From [Phialemoniopsis] sp. UDSM-2020 (Eukaryota; Ascomycota; Sordariomycetes; Thyridiales; Thyridiaceae): a stretch of 64,000 nt of DNA. The notes beneath the pieces were generated by a model, which did not search any database, was not told the origin of the DNA, and saw only the letters and a program-made list of their open reading frames with translations. Of the stretch, positions 58,001 through 64,000 are shown one piece after another. The stretch's first letter is position 1, and each line of letters begins with the position of its first letter. Where the stretch lies: assembly GCA_018873225.1 (NCBI GenBank), contig JAEILZ010000002.1, positions 4,712,001 to 4,776,000 of the forward strand, read 5' to 3'. The translations under genes were made by a program, and so were the position numbers.

Positions 58001-58559
58001 CATCATGGAAACATTTGACTGCTCAGACCTGCAGCCTGCGGCAAGTCGGCGTAGAAGAGAGTATTCGTCGAAACGTTTGCGGCGCAACTACTCATCCTTT
58101 CCTCGTGTCACGGCCGGTTTCGCAATCAGCCACACCTTTGCGTTCATACTCGCCGCTGGAGCCACTGGTCTCGGCGGACTCGTTCGACGCAGATTGGGCC
58201 AGCAAGCTGCAACTGGTATTGGGTCGGGCATCCTGGTCTTTTTAACGATCCTGTTCTCAGCCGTTCTCGTCCGGTTCAAAACCGTCCAGATTGTGCCGAA
58301 GACGGAGACAACCAATATGAGACATTGGCACAAGGTCCGCCGCGACAGCTTGCGCCGGCGGTCAGTTGCCCGTCTAGAGAATGATAAACGGATATTGGTA
58401 GACGACATGCAGGACGCGCTACAGGACGCGGAGCCATGGCGGCCGCTCGTCCTCGGAAACCCTACTCACCCGACCCGGCGAGTCAACCTGTTGGAGCTCG
58501 GGGCGATGACGAGGTGGAGTGAGATCCGGCGGAAGAATAAGCTTATCGATGAAGGGTGA
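55050..58559 (+). CDS. MFS polyamine-transporter-like gene interrupted by three in-frame TAG codons
   Basis: One frame is open for 1,170 codons except for TAG at 55566-55568, 56115-56117 and 56613-56615. No TAA, TGA or frameshift was found. The start ATG at 55050 opens MSQRSKIQSAPNYRHRFLK. The long hydrophilic N-terminus contains PENVQIFLRNVES and LQILEPIPMDTDIHPFG, blocks I recognise from large fungal proteins annotated as polyamine transport proteins. After the third stop comes the MFS domain: NWSRQRKRFVAAVACLSTAM, ALGNVFFYLGL-type helices, PLLQGRKPYIL, GLVLGFANMNFHSILTDLFG, RRHGGGMGVWLG and further helices to about 58250. The C-terminal tail is basic. No ATG lies between the last stop and helix 1, so the transporter cannot start there cleanly. 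Codon use is less C/G-biased than the neighbours. It is either a recent pseudogene or a gene needing mRNA editing, stop readthrough or unrecognised introns. Confidence 0.8.
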
Positions 58560-59597
58560 ATTGGATTCAAGAGGTAATGGCGCTAGCATTGGAAGCTGTC
58601 GAGCATAAGGCTGGTTGGAGGAAGAAACGGAGGCAGTCGCTCGAGCGTTTTGCTACGGAATAACATTCAGGGGCTCAGCCATTCGCAACTCTCACCGCAC
58701 ACCTTATTTTTCCTGATGACCTTGCAGCTACTAGAAGTATTTTAACCACCGATCACAATCCAAATATACATGTTTCGCCTCTCAATCGAAAACATTGCGC
58801 TTCTATGGTGCTGAATTGCTGTATGACGGCTGCTGTCAGAGTGCTGACTGAGTGTTTTACTTTCACAAGTGCATGTGTCAGGCTTTCGTGACTTATCGGT
58901 GCTACTTGTCAAATGCGACAGATGACAACCCGGCTGCATTCATTGTTTGGTTCCTCGGCAGTCGGCAGCAGAAACAAATCATGGATCTAGAGGTGCTGTC
59001 TCCATAAGATTGATGCACAGACACGAGAGATGCTGGGCGACTAGGATTAGGACCCAGCATCTGTCTGATCTCTGGCATGTGCAAGAGCCAGCATCAGGTC
59101 CTTTCTCGGACCCTGCTGAAGATTTAGGCTTCTTGACAAGGGAATCCGGCAGGCTTTTTAGCGGGTCTGGCATCCCTCAGGCCCGCCAATTGAGCAGCAC
59201 TGGGCACTTGATTGTAACGGCATCGCGGCAGGCCTGGAGTGGCCCCGCCCCCGCCAGATAGCTGTTACGTAGGCGGGCAGGGCAGCATTCAGAGCACCAG
59301 ACCTGCAAGCATTCTCTCTACCTGTTCCTCCCCCCCTCGTCGTCCTCCAGTCCTCCCGTCCCGCCATTCCCACTCTCACGCATATTCGCAAATCCACACA
59401 CCTCAAACCCAACACGCACACGCACACGCATGTATGCATTTTGATCAGCCAGCCAAGCGAGCTGCGAATCCACCTTTACCACGTCCCAACGACCCGATAC
59501 GGACCACCTTCCCTGACTCCTCCGTCCGGGCACAATTTTTTCCCAATTTAACTGAGCCTGTGCCCGCCCACCTTGCTGCCACGCCTCTCAGCCCACC
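58560..59597. other. Intergenic region, snf1 promoter and leader
   Basis: No gene was detected. The last 280 bases before 59598 are strongly C/T-rich, with a CA tract near 59410-59430, as in a fungal 5' leader. Confidence 0.6.
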
Positions 59598-62125
<2,528 letters not shown>

Positions 62126-62966
62126 GCGCTGTTCAGATTTCTAATCGCTCGCAGCTTTTGCTCCACCAGTTGTGTGAATATTGGCTCTTTCGATTGGTTG
62201 CCATGCACATCACCTTTTCTTTCAGCTTCTTTCCCATAATTTGTTCAGAATATGGGCCCCTTTACTCTGCCTTATACCACTTCTTTTCCCCAGCTTTTCA
62301 CATTGTGCCTTTGTCTTTTTCGACTGGCCGGGATGAAAAGGGCGGACCCCTTTTTGGCTCTTTTCTTTGACGATGATCTGAAGTTGCTTGGCTTGGTATG
62401 CGAGACGGATGTCTACGGCGTTGGGAGGATACAGCATGACGCGGGCGGCTTTTGCTTGGTATACCCGTTGTGGATCTAATGAGGTTCAGACATTTATTGG
62501 CTTGGGAGGTTGGAGAGGTCGAGAGGGAGAGCAAGGGCTTCTTCTGTTGTGCCTTGAAACATTGCATATTCACCACCAACCGCCATATCTGCATTTTCAG
62601 GGACGGATAGAGGGGGAAACTGGGCGGCTCATCTTGCTTTTGACACTGACGGCATTGTTGACATCGCTTAGCTTGCACTTTTCACTTTATGGGAATATAG
62701 ATGGAACGAGCTTCGATCGAAATCTCGTTGCCTTTTGATGCCTGAGCCTCTGCCTACTGCTGTCGACACCGGCCATGTTTCAAAAATGTTCAGAATTCAT
62801 AAGAGGCTGTTGACTATGAAATAATGAGATAAACACATTGGGTGACCTCTGGCCCGTAGGCCCTTCAACATCGGAGTCTGTTCGCGATTTGTTCACCATA
62901 CTTGGACTACGCGTGACTGCAACAGCAATTGACCTACGCGCAAGCCCCCATGCTTCATACATGCTT
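62126..62966. other. Interval between convergent genes, no gene seen
   Basis: About 840 bp of presumed 3' untranslated and spacer sequence between snf1 and the AIM24-family gene. No supported open frame. Confidence 0.6.
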
Positions 62967-64000
62967 TTACATCGTCTGGTTGACTTGGCCTGTCATATAG
63001 GCACTAAAGGATTTCTACAGCTGTCGTTAGCACCTTGTAAATCGTGGCAAGAGACGTCAGAGAAGAACATACCGCATTCCTGGTCTGGATGAAGACAGTT
63101 CCAGGGCCAGTAAACTTGCAGACGAGACCCTCCCCTGAGGCCAAGCCAGACATGATACCGCCCGAGGCGACACGCTCAAGAATATACTTCGTGTTCCACG
63201 CCACGAGATGGCCGTTGTCGACAATGTACTTCTCGCCGTCGGCAAGCTGCGCATCAAGTCATTAGCGAAGTTCACAGGCACACACACATGATAAACCTGC
63301 GGGGTCTTTGCCCGACTTACATCTTTGCGAATGATGGCGCCGAAGCTCGTGAGCCACAGCAAGCCCGTCCCGCTGATCCGGTAGACCCACATGCCCTCGC
63401 CGCTGAACATGGCCTTGCCGATGCCCTGGCGCTTGTACTCCTTGATGACGCCCTGGGTCGAGGCGAGGTAGCCGTCCTGGCCGACGGACCACGACTCCTT
63501 GCCGGTGAGGCGCAGGCTGGTGATGTCGCCGAGCATGGGCGGGCCGAGGAGCAGTTCGCCGGGGCCCGTAAAGGTCGAGTTGCCCAGCTCGCCGCCGGCG
63601 ACTAGCTTCTTCATGCTGAACTTGTACGCGCCCTTGAGTTGGATGCTTGGCGACATGGCGATCATGGTCCCTGTCATCGGCGTCAGAATTTGCTGATGCG
63701 TATCATAAAATGCCTCCCCGTTCTCGTGTAGCGGAGTTCTGGCTTACCTGGCTTAGCATTGAGAGGGCAGTTGATCGCAAGCTGGATCGTGAGGATTGTG
63801 TTACAATCCCGATGGCTAATCCGGTAGCTACCGCCGTTGAACGTCCCGACATCATCAACCGTGGCACTGGCACCGACAAAGTGGCCCGCGGGAGGTGCCC
63901 CGGACTGCAAGTTAGAAGGATTGCTGGTGTCAAGCGGTGAGTTGTCTTCATGCTGCTGAGTCTTCTCCTGAGGGTAGCCTGCCCCCGGCTGTCCGGAATA
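62967..64000 (-). CDS. AIM24-family protein (partial, 5' end outside the window)
   Basis: Belongs to the AIM24 / DUF124 family, a beta-sandwich fold related to bacterial TRAP-like proteins. Yeast Aim24 is mitochondrial and affects cristae, but other fungal members may be cytosolic. Exons on the minus strand are 64000-63748 (continuing outside), 63670-63321, 63246-63073 and 63014-62967, with introns of 77, 74 and 58 nt. The visible 274 residues begin in a Gly/Pro/Gln-rich region ([13 protein letters not shown]). They continue with [79 protein letters not shown] and [15 protein letters not shown]. The last exon is only 16 codons. It was placed because it gives the family ending TRNAKSFSAYM, and unspliced reading would lose it. 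Confidence 0.87.

Overview
The window is nuclear DNA of a filamentous ascomycete (Pezizomycotina), most likely a Sordariomycete. The reasons are short GT-AG introns (mostly 53-160 nt) with CTAAC/CTGAC-like branch sites, C/G-ending codons in the housekeeping genes, CT-rich leaders, and typical members of this group: Ras-2-type GTPase, class III chitin synthase, Opy2, a HET-domain protein, an FTA2-like protein and a GPI-anchored GH16-WSC wall enzyme. I see no rRNA, tRNA, CRISPR array or intact transposon.

Layout. 171-1043 (+) is a ras2-type small GTPase. It is followed by about 7 kb without a convincing gene, up to the convergent opy2-type HOG-pathway membrane anchor (8079-9455, -). 13101-15033 (+) is an FTA2-like gene whose reading frame appears shifted near 13640-13676. 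17538-20425 (+) is class III chitin synthase and 21523-22394 (+) is the NEDD8-conjugating enzyme ubc12. From 23638 to 32410 lies a stretch rich in amino-acid metabolism: ketol-acid reductoisomerase, a serine/threonine dehydratase or serine racemase-like PLP enzyme, a DHA1 MFS exporter (-) and gamma-glutamyl phosphate reductase. A coiled-coil protein (32873-35158, -) and a C2-domain phosphatidylserine decarboxylase (37825-41530, +) follow, then a HET-domain gene (43111-45051, -), a small possible gene (46548-46799, -) and a large cell-wall glycoprotein with GH16 and WSC domains and a GPI signal (48960-52381, -). The right end holds an MFS polyamine-transporter-like reading frame interrupted by three in-frame TAG codons (55050-58559, +), the SNF1/AMPK catalytic subunit (59598-62125, +) and the 3' part of an AIM24-family gene (62967 to the window end, -).

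How the genes relate. There is no obvious biosynthetic cluster. Several genes act in wall and stress biology (chitin synthase, GH16-WSC protein, Opy2, Ras2), in nutrient and energy sensing (SNF1), and in amino-acid metabolism. The last group has TGA(C/G)TCA sites, the target of Gcn4/CPC1, in some upstream regions.

The most unusual feature is the transporter-like gene. Its frame is open for 1,170 codons except for three stops, all TAG. The segment after the last stop has no ATG before its first membrane helix. This could be a young pseudogene, RIP-type C-to-T damage, cryptic introns, or a gene whose UAG codons are corrected by sexual-stage A-to-I mRNA editing, as known in Fusarium and Neurospora. 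All gene models were joined by hand from splice signals and frame, without alignments.
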